The notes under the pieces: model-generated
Told to the model about the DNA's origin: nothing
Databases searched by the model: none
Seen by the model: only the letters and a program-made list of their open reading frames with translations
Assembly (NCBI GenBank): GCA_022771185.1
Contig: JALFCJ010000104.1
Location: forward strand, 1 to 6,264
Origin: Spirochaetales bacterium
Lineage (GTDB): Bacteria > Spirochaetota > Spirochaetia > Sphaerochaetales > Sphaerochaetaceae
DNA length: 6,264 nucleotides
Direction of reading: 5' to 3'
Position numbers and translations under genes: made by a program
Shown: piece by piece, positions 1 through 5,300 of the stretch
Position numbering within the stretch: the stretch's first letter is position 1
How the letters are laid out: every line of letters begins with the position of its first letter

Positions 1-24
1 GTGTCCCTAAAAACGACACCACCG

Positions 25-39
25 CTTTATGCGATAAAG
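25..39 (+). promoter_or_regulatory. Small perfect hairpin in the rpmH leader
   Basis: CTTTAT (25-30) and ATAAAG (34-39) are perfect complements around a GCG loop, five bases before the TTGGAG ribosome binding site of rpmH at 44-49. A second short inverted repeat, GTGTC (1-5) with GACAC (15-19), precedes it. A leader hairpin here could affect rpmH translation or mRNA stability, or could be an operator, but the sequence alone does not decide. The promoter itself is not visible and presumably lies left of the window. Confidence 0.3.
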
Positions 40-55
40 AAAATTGGAGTTAGAT

Positions 56-223
56 ATGAGCACTAAAGGTATCAGAACTTACCAGCCGAGTAAGACTAAG
101 AGAACAAGAAAGTTTGGATTCCGCGCTAGAATGGCTACAAAGGGCGGACGCAAGGTCCTTGCTAGAAGAAGAGCAAAGGGCAGACATAGCCTTACCGTCA
201 GCGATGAGAAGAAGCCTTACTAA
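56..223 (+). CDS. rpmH: 50S ribosomal protein L34
   Basis: This 55-residue, strongly basic protein belongs to the large ribosomal subunit, where L34 contacts 23S rRNA. It shows the family pattern in order: TYQPS near residues 8-12, KRTRKFGFRARMAT at about 15-28, and the Arg/Lys-rich RKVLARRRAKGRH at 32-44. The family is usually 44-50 residues; the extra length is an N-terminal STKGI and a C-terminal tail ending DEKKPY. The ATG at 56 has a TTGGAG ribosome binding site at 44-49 with six bases of spacing. It is the first gene of an rpmH-rnpA-yidC-khpB operon, and its last 20 bases overlap the start of rnpA in another frame. The gene is too short for many ORF callers, but the protein is unmistakable. 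Confidence 0.97.
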   Translation: MSTKGIRTYQPSKTKRTRKFGFRARMATKGGRKVLARRRAKGRHSLTVSDEKKPY

Positions 224-566
224 GACGGAAATATTAAGAAAGAAAGACGATATTGATCGCATTTTTAAGTATGGAGATAAATGCTCCTGTCTTGGAATGC
301 GATTAATTAGTCTAAAAAATAGTCTTGGTTACGACAGGTTTATCGTTATACCTGCCAAACACTATGGTCGTGCTGTGGATAGAAACCTGCTTCGACGTAG
401 AGCTAAAGAGATATTCCGCAACTATCATGGTCGTCATCCATACCAAGAATGCACTACAGAAACTACAAAGGACTATGTCCTCATAGTGTACCCTGGGAAG
501 GTTTCCAGTTTTTCCTTGCTTGAGTCCGGGTTTATTGACCTATTGGACAGGTCAAACAGGAAATAG
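204..566 (+). CDS. rnpA: Ribonuclease P protein component
   Basis: This is the protein subunit of RNase P, which helps the catalytic RNA bind precursor tRNA and remove its 5' leader. The 120 residues match the usual length of about 115-125. The N-terminus LTKTEILRKKDDIDRIFKYG (5-24) aligns with the family start (basic strand, then a D/E-F..VF..G pattern). The signature RNR helix is GRAVDRNLLRRRAKEIFR at 55-72. The late hydrophobic strand YVLIVYPG (91-98) is also typical. I chose the ATG at 204 because family homology begins there. The same frame is open back to 60, with a TTG at 114, but that upstream peptide does not look like RnpA. No ribosome binding site lies at normal distance from 204, so translation is probably coupled to rpmH, which it overlaps by 20 bases. 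Confidence 0.95.
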   Translation: MRRSLTKTEILRKKDDIDRIFKYGDKCSCLGMRLISLKNSLGYDRFIVIPAKHYGRAVDRNLLRRRAKEIFRNYHGRHPYQECTTETTKDYVLIVYPGKVSSFSLLESGFIDLLDRSNRK

Positions 567-641
567 TTCCCTTTTCCTCATCAGCAGAGTTCCTATTCCA
601 ACTTTCCAGGTACCGAGAAACATATCCTGTCAGGAGTGAAA

Positions 642-2414
642 ATGGATAGGAATACTATCATTGCTGTCATTCTCTGTGTAATAGTCATTACAGTCGGAAT
701 GGCTTACCAGCAGACTCTGCTGTCTAATGAATTTGTCGAAACTGAAACAACTGAAGTTACTGAAAACATTCCAGTACCTGTTCTGGCATCATCGTCGTTC
801 TCTCCTTTAGGAACAGACGGTGATTCTTCTACTTTCAATATATCTTCAGGATCCTTGGACATCACTTTCAATCCTAAGGGTGGTACAATTGAATCTATCT
901 ATGATAAGACCAATGATGTAAACCTTATTCTTACGGAAGAAGGTGATAATAATGCATTTATGCTCTATTGGGGAAAAGACAAGTCTTCTCCAATTGATGA
1001 TGTATTCGATTATTCCGTGGAGACAAAAGAGATACAGGGAAAGAATGAAAATATTACGCAGGTAGCTTTCTCACGTAGTTATAAAGAAGAGACTACAGGC
1101 ACTGAATTTGTAGTAGAGAAAAAGTTCGCTGTCCCTGAGAACGACGAGTATATGATTCAGATGGCAGTATCTCTCTATACAAAAGATGGATCACCTATTC
1201 CAATCAATATCGATTCCCAGATGTATACAGTATCTGTAGGATCCCAGGTTGGTCCTGAATTCCAGTCTCTTAATGGAAACTATGACTATAGAAGAGTCTA
1301 CTATAGACTTGCAGATAAGAATTCAAGAAAGACTGTAAACAGTGGAAACTTCACTTCTTCTGATTCTATGGGATGGGCTGGAGTAGTTGGAAAATACTTT
1401 GCATTCCTCCTTATTCCAGAGACACAGAACGTAGTTACACTTACAGAAGCTGTACAGACAACAGGTGAAACAATACCTCAGAAGAACACAATTTATATGT
1501 CTAGAGCAGCTTCAGGCGAGTCTAAGACCACTGATGTATATTCTTTCTATTGTGGTCCTCAGCTTTCATCTACTCTTGGTATCTATGATAACGCTAAGGA
1601 CAATGTATTCGGTCTTTCAAACCACCATTTGAAGAAAGCTCTTGATGTTTCATGGCTCAGCTGGCTCGAAAAGATCTTGAAGGTCCTTCTTGAAGTATTC
1701 TATTTCTTGATTCCTAACTATGGTGTTGCAATCATCCTTCTTACAATTCTTACAAAGGCTCTGTTGATTCCTCTTTCAAAGAAAGGTACTGAGTCTACTG
1801 CCAAGATGAGCGCTTTGCAGCCAAAGTTGCAGGAGTTGCAGACAAAGTATAAAGATGATCCAGAGGCTTTGAATAATGCAATGGCAAAGCTTTATAAAGA
1901 AGAGGGTATCAACCCAATGGGTTCCTGTTGGCCTATGCTTATTCAGTTCCCTATTTTCATTGGACTTTATGGCCTCTTGAATAAGGATTTCTCTCTCAGA
2001 GGAGCTATGTTTATTCCTGGATGGATTACAGACCTTTCTATTCCGGAAACAATCTTTACTCTTCCATTTAACATTCCTTTCCTTGGAGCACAGATTCACT
2101 TGTTGCCTATCCTTTATACAGCTTCAATGATATTCTCTATGAAGATTACTCAATCAGCTACATCAGGTCAGGCTGCTGGAAGCAAGGGTATGACATGGTT
2201 CATGACTTATGGTATGTCAATCATGTTCTTCTTTATCCTTTATAATGCTCCATCCGGACTTCTTGTTTACTGGACAATGTCTAACCTTCTAGCAATTCTC
2301 CAGCAGGTTTATACAAACAAGAAGACTGTTGCAGGCTTTAAGAAAGAGATAGAAGAAAAGGATGCTGCCAAAGCTCAGAAGAAAGCTGCAGCAAAGAAAA
2401 GAAACAGAAAATAA
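642..2414 (+). CDS. yidC: Membrane protein insertase YidC (Oxa1 family)
   Basis: YidC inserts and folds inner-membrane proteins, alone or with SecYEG. This 590-residue protein has an N-terminal membrane segment (about 6-21) and a large periplasmic domain (about 30-330) typical of diderm bacteria. The conserved Oxa1 core follows, with membrane segments near 345-378, 430-446, 484-500, 518-535 and 539-555. The cytoplasmic hairpin KMSALQPKLQELQTKYKDD (388-406) and INPMGSCWPMLIQFPIF (423-439) are hallmark stretches. Lys372 sits where E. coli has the hydrophilic-groove Arg366. The tail from about 566 is Lys/Arg/Ala-rich, as in YidC proteins with basic ribosome-contacting tails. I chose ATG 642 over the in-frame GTG 636 because the AGGAG site (632-636) overlaps that GTG and sits five bases before the ATG. 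No yidD lies in the 75 bases after rnpA. Confidence 0.97.
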   Translation: MDRNTIIAVILCVIVITVGMAYQQTLLSNEFVETETTEVTENIPVPVLASSSFSPLGTDGDSSTFNISSGSLDITFNPKGGTIESIYDKTNDVNLILTEEGDNNAFMLYWGKDKSSPIDDVFDYSVETKEIQGKNENITQVAFSRSYKEETTGTEFVVEKKFAVPENDEYMIQMAVSLYTKDGSPIPINIDSQMYTVSVGSQVGPEFQSLNGNYDYRRVYYRLADKNSRKTVNSGNFTSSDSMGWAGVVGKYFAFLLIPETQNVVTLTEAVQTTGETIPQKNTIYMSRAASGESKTTDVYSFYCGPQLSSTLGIYDNAKDNVFGLSNHHLKKALDVSWLSWLEKILKVLLEVFYFLIPNYGVAIILLTILTKALLIPLSKKGTESTAKMSALQPKLQELQTKYKDDPEALNNAMAKLYKEEGINPMGSCWPMLIQFPIFIGLYGLLNKDFSLRGAMFIPGWITDLSIPETIFTLPFNIPFLGAQIHLLPILYTASMIFSMKITQSATSGQAAGSKGMTWFMTYGMSIMFFFILYNAPSGLLVYWTMSNLLAILQQVYTNKKTVAGFKKEIEEKDAAKAQKKAAAKKRNRK

Positions 2415-2427
2415 TTGGAGTTTACAT

Positions 2428-3126
2428 ATGTTCAAAGAATTTGAAGCAAAAACTGAAGAAGAAGCAAGAAATAAAGCTATAGAAGAACTTGGACTACAAG
2501 GTGGAGACTTCGATGTAGAGATTCTTGAGAATATTAAGAAGGGTCTCTTTAAAAAGCCTCTCTGCAGAATCAGAGTCTACTACGGTGAAGATGAAGAGGA
2601 AAAGGAAGAAGAGAGTTTTGAAGATAAAGTTGAGAATGAAGAGAGAGCTGAAAAAGGTTCTTGTCTTCAGCCGATAAGCGATGTTGAACGAAAAACTCTT
2701 GAATTCTTGAATACTCTTATTGAAAAGATGGGTTATGAAGGTGAAGCTACTATCAACTTCAGAAGAGAAAGCAAGGTAGGTATAAACATCGATTCTCCTG
2801 ATTCTTCTTATATCATCGGAAGAAAGGGAAAGAACCTCGATGCTATCCAGCTTATAGCCAATGTTTTTGCAGGCAATATCGACCCAGATATCAAGGTGGT
2901 AGTAGACAGTGAAGACTATAGAATGAGACATGAAGAGCAGATTGTACGTAATGCTTACAAGACTGCAGAGATAGTCAGAAGAACAGGAAAGAGCAGACTT
3001 CTCGATCCTATGAATCCTTTTGAAAGAAGACTTGTCCACACTGCTCTCAACGACTTCGAAGGTGTTGAGACAAAGAGTGAAGGCGAAGGCCTTTACAAGC
3101 AGGTAAGAATTATTCCTGTAAAATAA
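2428..3126 (+). CDS. khpB: KhpB/Jag RNA-binding protein (Jag-N, KH, R3H domains)
   Basis: KhpB (also called Jag or EloR) is a cytoplasmic RNA-binding protein, linked in Gram-positive bacteria to cell elongation and post-transcriptional control. This 232-residue protein has a Jag-N domain at about 1-52 (FEAKTEEEARNKAIEELG, then a Lys-rich GLFKKP). A strongly acidic linker (about 53-77) follows. The KH domain (about 85-162) has the nucleic-acid-binding loop GRKG at 131-134. The R3H domain (about 170-232) shows R-x3-H at Arg200 and His204. The ATG at 2428 has TTGGAG at 2415-2420 with seven bases of spacing, and only 13 bases separate it from the yidC stop, so it is cotranscribed. The in-frame region upstream belongs to yidC. 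A terminator follows at 3147-3179. Its role in a spirochaete is not inferable from the sequence. Confidence 0.95.
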   Translation: MFKEFEAKTEEEARNKAIEELGLQGGDFDVEILENIKKGLFKKPLCRIRVYYGEDEEEKEEESFEDKVENEERAEKGSCLQPISDVERKTLEFLNTLIEKMGYEGEATINFRRESKVGINIDSPDSSYIIGRKGKNLDAIQLIANVFAGNIDPDIKVVVDSEDYRMRHEEQIVRNAYKTAEIVRRTGKSRLLDPMNPFERRLVHTALNDFEGVETKSEGEGLYKQVRIIPVK

Positions 3127-3146
3127 AAGAACAATTTCTTCTTTGT

Positions 3147-3179
3147 ATGGCTGTGGAGTATATCTGCAGTCATTTTTTT
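3147..3179 (+). terminator. Intrinsic terminator of the rpmH-rnpA-yidC-khpB operon
   Basis: An 11-pair stem, ATGGCTGTGGA (3147-3157) with TCTGCAGTCAT (3163-3173), closes on a GTATA loop and includes three G-U pairs. A run of seven T residues (3173-3179) follows at once. It starts 20 bases after the khpB stop. This is the classic Rho-independent layout and marks the end of the operon. Confidence 0.85.
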
Positions 3180-3245
3180 ATTCTCAAAAGTAGCATTTTT
3201 CGACATTTTTAAGGATTTTCGCGTTCTTAATAATAGGAGAAAAAA

Positions 3246-3767
3246 ATGAATACAGAAATCATTATTAAGAGAGAAGTGGCTGTTAAAACGATGCTGATGA
3301 GAGTTAGACAGAAAAGTAATTGCAACAAGAAAATGTTGAAAATACGAGAAGTACAAAACAAGTTTATAAGAGAAAACGATAATTTCATCTCTCTGATTAA
3401 AATCTTTGCACCATTTCTAGTTATCGACAAGTATCTTCTTAGAGATTTGGCCCTGAATGACATTGCATTAATTACAGATGAAGAGGAGTTCTTGATTGAA
3501 GCATCGAATGGAGCCTTGGATTTAGAAGAGTACAAAGACTTAAGAAAGAATGTATTTAATACTCTCAATAAAATAGGAGTGTTGAAGACAGATGGTGAAG
3601 TATTGTTTTTTATGGTCAATGTTGATAGTGACAGGGAAAATGTCAGTGAATTGGTCAATATGTATAAAAGACTACTGAGCTTTATTTCTATAAGTGTAGA
3701 TGGCGAATATATGAAGTTTGCACTACTTCCTGTCAATTGGGGAAGTAAGCCTGTATATATATCTTAG
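3246..3767 (+). CDS. Hypothetical protein, 173 residues, no family recognised
   Basis: I do not recognise this protein. Support for it being real is an AGGAG ribosome binding site (3235-3239) six bases before the ATG, an uninterrupted 173-codon frame with a normal charged composition, and a hairpin just past its stop. The first 40 residues are strongly basic (RVRQKSNCNKKMLKIREVQNK region). The middle, about 47-105, is hydrophobic and acidic in alternation (FISLIKIFAPFLVI, then EEEFLIEASNGALDLEEY). The last third contains a probable strand, EVLFFMVNVDS (118-128). I see no signal peptide, convincing membrane helix or catalytic motif. A terminator separates it from khpB, so it should have its own promoter; I saw no convincing one in 3180-3234. 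The opposite strand also has an open frame, but without a ribosome binding site and with shadow-like Ser/Leu/Phe content. Confidence 0.7.
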   Translation: MNTEIIIKREVAVKTMLMRVRQKSNCNKKMLKIREVQNKFIRENDNFISLIKIFAPFLVIDKYLLRDLALNDIALITDEEEFLIEASNGALDLEEYKDLRKNVFNTLNKIGVLKTDGEVLFFMVNVDSDRENVSELVNMYKRLLSFISISVDGEYMKFALLPVNWGSKPVYIS

Positions 3768-3794
3768 AACTGCTGATTTTAGTTTTTAAGTGTA

Positions 3795-3832
3795 AGTTCT
3801 CCATACTAAGAGCATCCTTACTATGGAGAACT
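3795..3832. terminator. Large hairpin between convergent genes, probable two-way terminator
   Basis: Two 16-base arms (3795-3810 and 3817-3832) pair with a single C-C mismatch (3806/3821) around a six-base loop. The outer 11 pairs are AGTTCTCCATA with TATGGAGAACT; the inner four are TAAG with CTTA. It lies 27 bases past the stop of the + strand hypothetical gene and 10 bases past the stop of the - strand kinase. Placement and symmetry suggest termination in both directions. Neither side has a proper T run straight after the stem, so a pure intrinsic mechanism is uncertain; it may act as an mRNA 3'-end protector. Confidence 0.5.
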
Positions 3833-3842
3833 GTAACCTGTC

Positions 3843-4838
3843 TTAACTGAAGTTTTCTTTTAGATAAGCTTTTATTTCCTCTATCTGCTCTGAATTAAAT
3901 TGGGCACCTACCTTGCTTATTATTCTACCTGCAAGATATGACGCTATATTGCATGATTCTACAGAGCTGTGTCCTGTAAGGTATCCATAAAGGAAACCGG
4001 CCGCATAAGTATCTCCAGCACCTGTAGTATCTACAGGAGTAGCTTCTCCATATGGAGGTATCTGGGTGATGGCTTTATTCTCTGATATAAAGGATCCTTT
4101 CTTTCCATTCTTTACTATAGCTATAGGACAAAGCTTTCCAAGGCTTTTGCAACACTCATATGGATCGTAGTTGTCCATTAGGAATCTTGCTTCTTCACTG
4201 TTGGCAAATACGATGTCGCAGTACTGGGAGATAATACTATGAAACGTCTGTCTGTATCTTCCCACTGCAAATGGATCTGCTACGTCAAAGGCTGTTTTCT
4301 TTCCCATTTTCTTACATATATCGAGAGCCTTCATTACAGACTTCTGCTGGGTTTCAGTGTCCCACATATAACCAGTAAAATAGAAGAGGTCAGCTTCCTC
4401 TACGCTTTTTTCTATTACGTCATCCTCTCCATATAGCCTATTTGCTCCAAGATAAGTATTCATTGTTCTTTCTTTATCTGGAGTAAGGAGAATTATGGAT
4501 GTACCCGTCGTAGCTCCATCTTTTGTTACAAGCTGGTCTATGACTCCACTCTTTTTTAATTGTGTCCTGTACATGTCTCCTAATTGGTCATTTCCAATAC
4601 TTCCAGCGAGAGTAGTCTCCACACCAAGAGATGATAGTGTAACCATAGTATTTGGACAGGACCCCCCACAAGAGTAGGTTATATCTCTTCCTTTTGTATA
4701 TTCTACTATTTCTTTCTGTTTCTCATTATCTATTAAAAGCATGGTGCCTTTATTTAGTGAGAGTGCAGCGAGGTCTTTATCTTCAATAGAGCAAAGATAA
4801 TCTATCAGTGGGTTACCTATTCCGTATACTTTAGCCAT
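3843..4838 (-). CDS. PfkB/ribokinase-family kinase, adenosine-kinase-like
   Basis: This family transfers phosphate from ATP to a sugar or nucleoside hydroxyl in the cytoplasm. From ATG 4838 the product is 331 residues, a normal length. The N-terminus YGIGNPLIDYL (5-15) supplies the substrate-binding Asp13. CGGSCPNT (57-64) is the first PfkB signature. DTTGAGDTYAAGFLYGYL (270-287) is the second, with the anion-hole glycines and catalytic Asp276. ERTMNTYLGAN (123-133), GYMWD (156-160) and FANSEE (211-216) resemble bacterial members annotated as adenosine kinase, which suggests purine salvage (ADK specificity about 50% likely). The frame is open to a GTG at 4898. A strong AAGGAG overlaps that GTG and is best spaced for an in-frame ATT at 4892, while ATG 4838 has no well-spaced site. 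I chose ATG 4838 because family homology starts there; the protein may be up to 20 residues longer. Confidence 0.9.
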   Translation of the reverse strand: MAKVYGIGNPLIDYLCSIEDKDLAALSLNKGTMLLIDNEKQKEIVEYTKGRDITYSCGGSCPNTMVTLSSLGVETTLAGSIGNDQLGDMYRTQLKKSGVIDQLVTKDGATTGTSIILLTPDKERTMNTYLGANRLYGEDDVIEKSVEEADLFYFTGYMWDTETQQKSVMKALDICKKMGKKTAFDVADPFAVGRYRQTFHSIISQYCDIVFANSEEARFLMDNYDPYECCKSLGKLCPIAIVKNGKKGSFISENKAITQIPPYGEATPVDTTGAGDTYAAGFLYGYLTGHSSVESCNIASYLAGRIISKVGAQFNSEQIEEIKAYLKENFS

Positions 4839-4897
4839 AGAGAGATTATAGACCTCGTAGAGCTTATTCAGCAACTTATTATCTTCTTTAATATTCA

Positions 4898-4903
4898 CTC
4901 CTT
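4898..4903 (-). promoter_or_regulatory. Shine-Dalgarno AAGGAG upstream of the kinase, start not matched
   Basis: On the - strand AAGGAG overlaps the first base of an in-frame GTG (4898-4896), too close for that codon to use it. Five bases downstream is an in-frame ATT (4892-4890). The next in-frame ATG is at 4838, too far away. A TGA lies three codons before the GTG, so the frame cannot start further upstream. The arrangement copies yidC, where AGGAGTGAAA is followed by ATG. Confidence 0.55.
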
Positions 4904-4925
4904 CTCACTTTTTTTAAAGTTTTTT

Positions 4926-4931
4926 ATTCTA
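4926..4931 (-). promoter_or_regulatory. Possible -10 box for the kinase (TAGAAT)
   Basis: On the - strand TAGAAT matches five of six bases of the sigma-70 -10 consensus. It lies about 22 bases before the AAGGAG ribosome binding site, which would give a short leader. No good -35 hexamer is present at 16-18 bases. The 12-base palindrome ACTATATATAGT (4942-4953) covers the spacer and -35 area, so an activator or repressor could act there. Confidence 0.3.
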
Positions 4932-4941
4932 AAAAAGGGAC

Positions 4942-4953
4942 ACTATATATAGT
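4942..4953. repeat. Perfect 12-base palindrome ACTATATATAGT
   Basis: This sequence reads identically on both strands. It abuts the left copy of the 28-base direct repeat and lies just upstream of the possible kinase -10 box. It could be an operator or simply AT-rich melting DNA. Confidence 0.5.
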
Positions 4954-4978
4954 TTTTCACAAGTTTTTCACATTTTTG
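4951..4978 (+). repeat. 28-base direct repeat, copy 1
   Basis: This copy is identical over 28 bases to positions 5180-5207. It consists of two exact tandem 11-mers, AGTTTTTCACA (4951-4961 and 4962-4972), then TTTTTG. Each 11-mer contains the nonamer TTTTTCACA. After the shared part, this copy alone continues into CACA, which creates a third phased nonamer, TTTTGCACA, at 4974-4982. Confidence 0.95.
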
Positions 4979-5040
4979 CACATTAAGGAATTATCCTGTG
5001 TAAAACTCTCTGTAGGGGTATGGTGAAAGAGTAATATACA

Positions 5041-5160
5041 ACGTATGTATGTATTTATATAATTCCTTATATAGTAATAACTTATAATTTACTAAACTAT
5101 GTATTTTATTATCAAAGTTATATAATTTTCTATATGGTAAATACAAGATGTGAAAATGTT
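5041..5160. other. Very AT-rich noncoding core between the repeats
   Basis: About 82% A+T by count. It contains a (GTAT)x3 run at 5043-5054. It also contains a perfect inverted repeat, TATATAA (5056-5062) with TTATATA (5067-5073), around TTCC. A related 20-base stretch at 5118-5137 matches 5055-5074 at 16 of 20 positions. TAGTAATAA at 5072-5080 resembles a DnaA-trio, but is too far from the boxes to rely on. I see no gene or RNA here; easy melting is the clearest property. Confidence 0.5.
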
Positions 5161-5186
5161 AAAAACTCTTTTTTTATTGAGTTTTT
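5161..5186 (-). terminator. Weak terminator-like hairpin downstream of the response regulator
   Basis: AAAAACTC (5161-5168) pairs with GAGTTTTT (5179-5186) around a ten-base loop. On the - strand it lies about 115 bases beyond the response regulator stop and ends in a T run. Only three pairs are G-C, and the right arm overlaps the second 28-base repeat, so function is uncertain. Confidence 0.25.
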
Positions 5187-5207
5187 CACAAGTTTTTCAC
5201 ATTTTTG
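5180..5207 (+). repeat. 28-base direct repeat, copy 2
   Basis: This copy is identical to 4951-4978 and in the same orientation, 229 bases away. It carries TTTTTCACA at 5182-5190 and 5193-5201. After the shared part it continues AAAACTA and so lacks the third nonamer of copy 1. Confidence 0.95.
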
Positions 5208-5300
5208 AAAACTAAAAGCCATTGAGATGTGTAATTCTTCTAATAAGCGTGAATTAGGTGAATTAAAATACTTTTTCATCTTGTTGATTATGCTTTTTAT

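Larger units (their letters stand above)
4951..5207. other. Candidate DnaA-box cluster / origin-like region
   Basis: Seen directly: nonamers matching TTWTNCACA at 4953-4961, 4964-4972, 4974-4982, 5182-5190 and 5193-5201 on the + strand, and one on the - strand at 4997-5005 (TGTGTAAAA as written). A near match, TGTGAAAAT, lies at 5149-5157. Neighbouring boxes are spaced 10-11 bases apart, one helical turn. Between the clusters, 5041-5160 has only 21 G or C in 120 bases by my count. I noticed no exact match to the pattern elsewhere in the window. Known: TTWTNCACA is the relaxed E. coli-type DnaA box, and origins pair box arrays with an AT-rich unwinding element. Inferred: an origin, a DnaA-titrating cluster, or sites for another regulator. 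Against oriC: the rpmH operon would run head-on into replication, and no dnaA is visible. Confidence 0.4.

Noticed and set aside
535..555. TTGACC/GGTCAA inverted repeat at the end of rnpA as a terminator or operator
   Set aside because: It is only six pairs with a nine-base loop, lies inside coding sequence, and has no T run directly after it; yidC follows in the same direction as part of the operon.
2494..3039. 181-codon open frame on the - strand opposite khpB
   Set aside because: It is a shadow of a purine-rich coding strand: Ser/Phe/Leu-rich translation, no ribosome binding site, and fully overlapping a certain gene.
3200..3233. Promoter TCGACA ... TAATAA for the hypothetical gene
   Set aside because: The two boxes are 22 bases apart, too far for a sigma-70 promoter, and no better pair was found.
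3227..3736. 169-codon open frame on the - strand opposite the hypothetical gene
   Set aside because: It has low-complexity Ser/Leu/Thr content and no ribosome binding site, whereas the + strand frame has AGGAG at the right distance.
4951..5207. The two 28-base repeats as a CRISPR array
   Set aside because: There are only two copies, 201 bases apart, with no regular spacers and no cas genes. The repeat is itself a tandem 11-mer.
5130..5300. In-frame continuation of the response regulator past its TAG, possibly a readthrough or broken Fis domain
   Set aside because: The 56 added codons translate to Lys/Phe-rich sequence through the AT-rich repeats, with no AA..LGI-type helix-turn-helix pattern in this frame or, by eye, in the other - strand frames.
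4951..5300. Sigma-54 promoter (TGGCAC-N5-TTGC) near the response regulator
   Set aside because: I found no TGGCAC/TTGC-type pair on either strand of this intergenic region.
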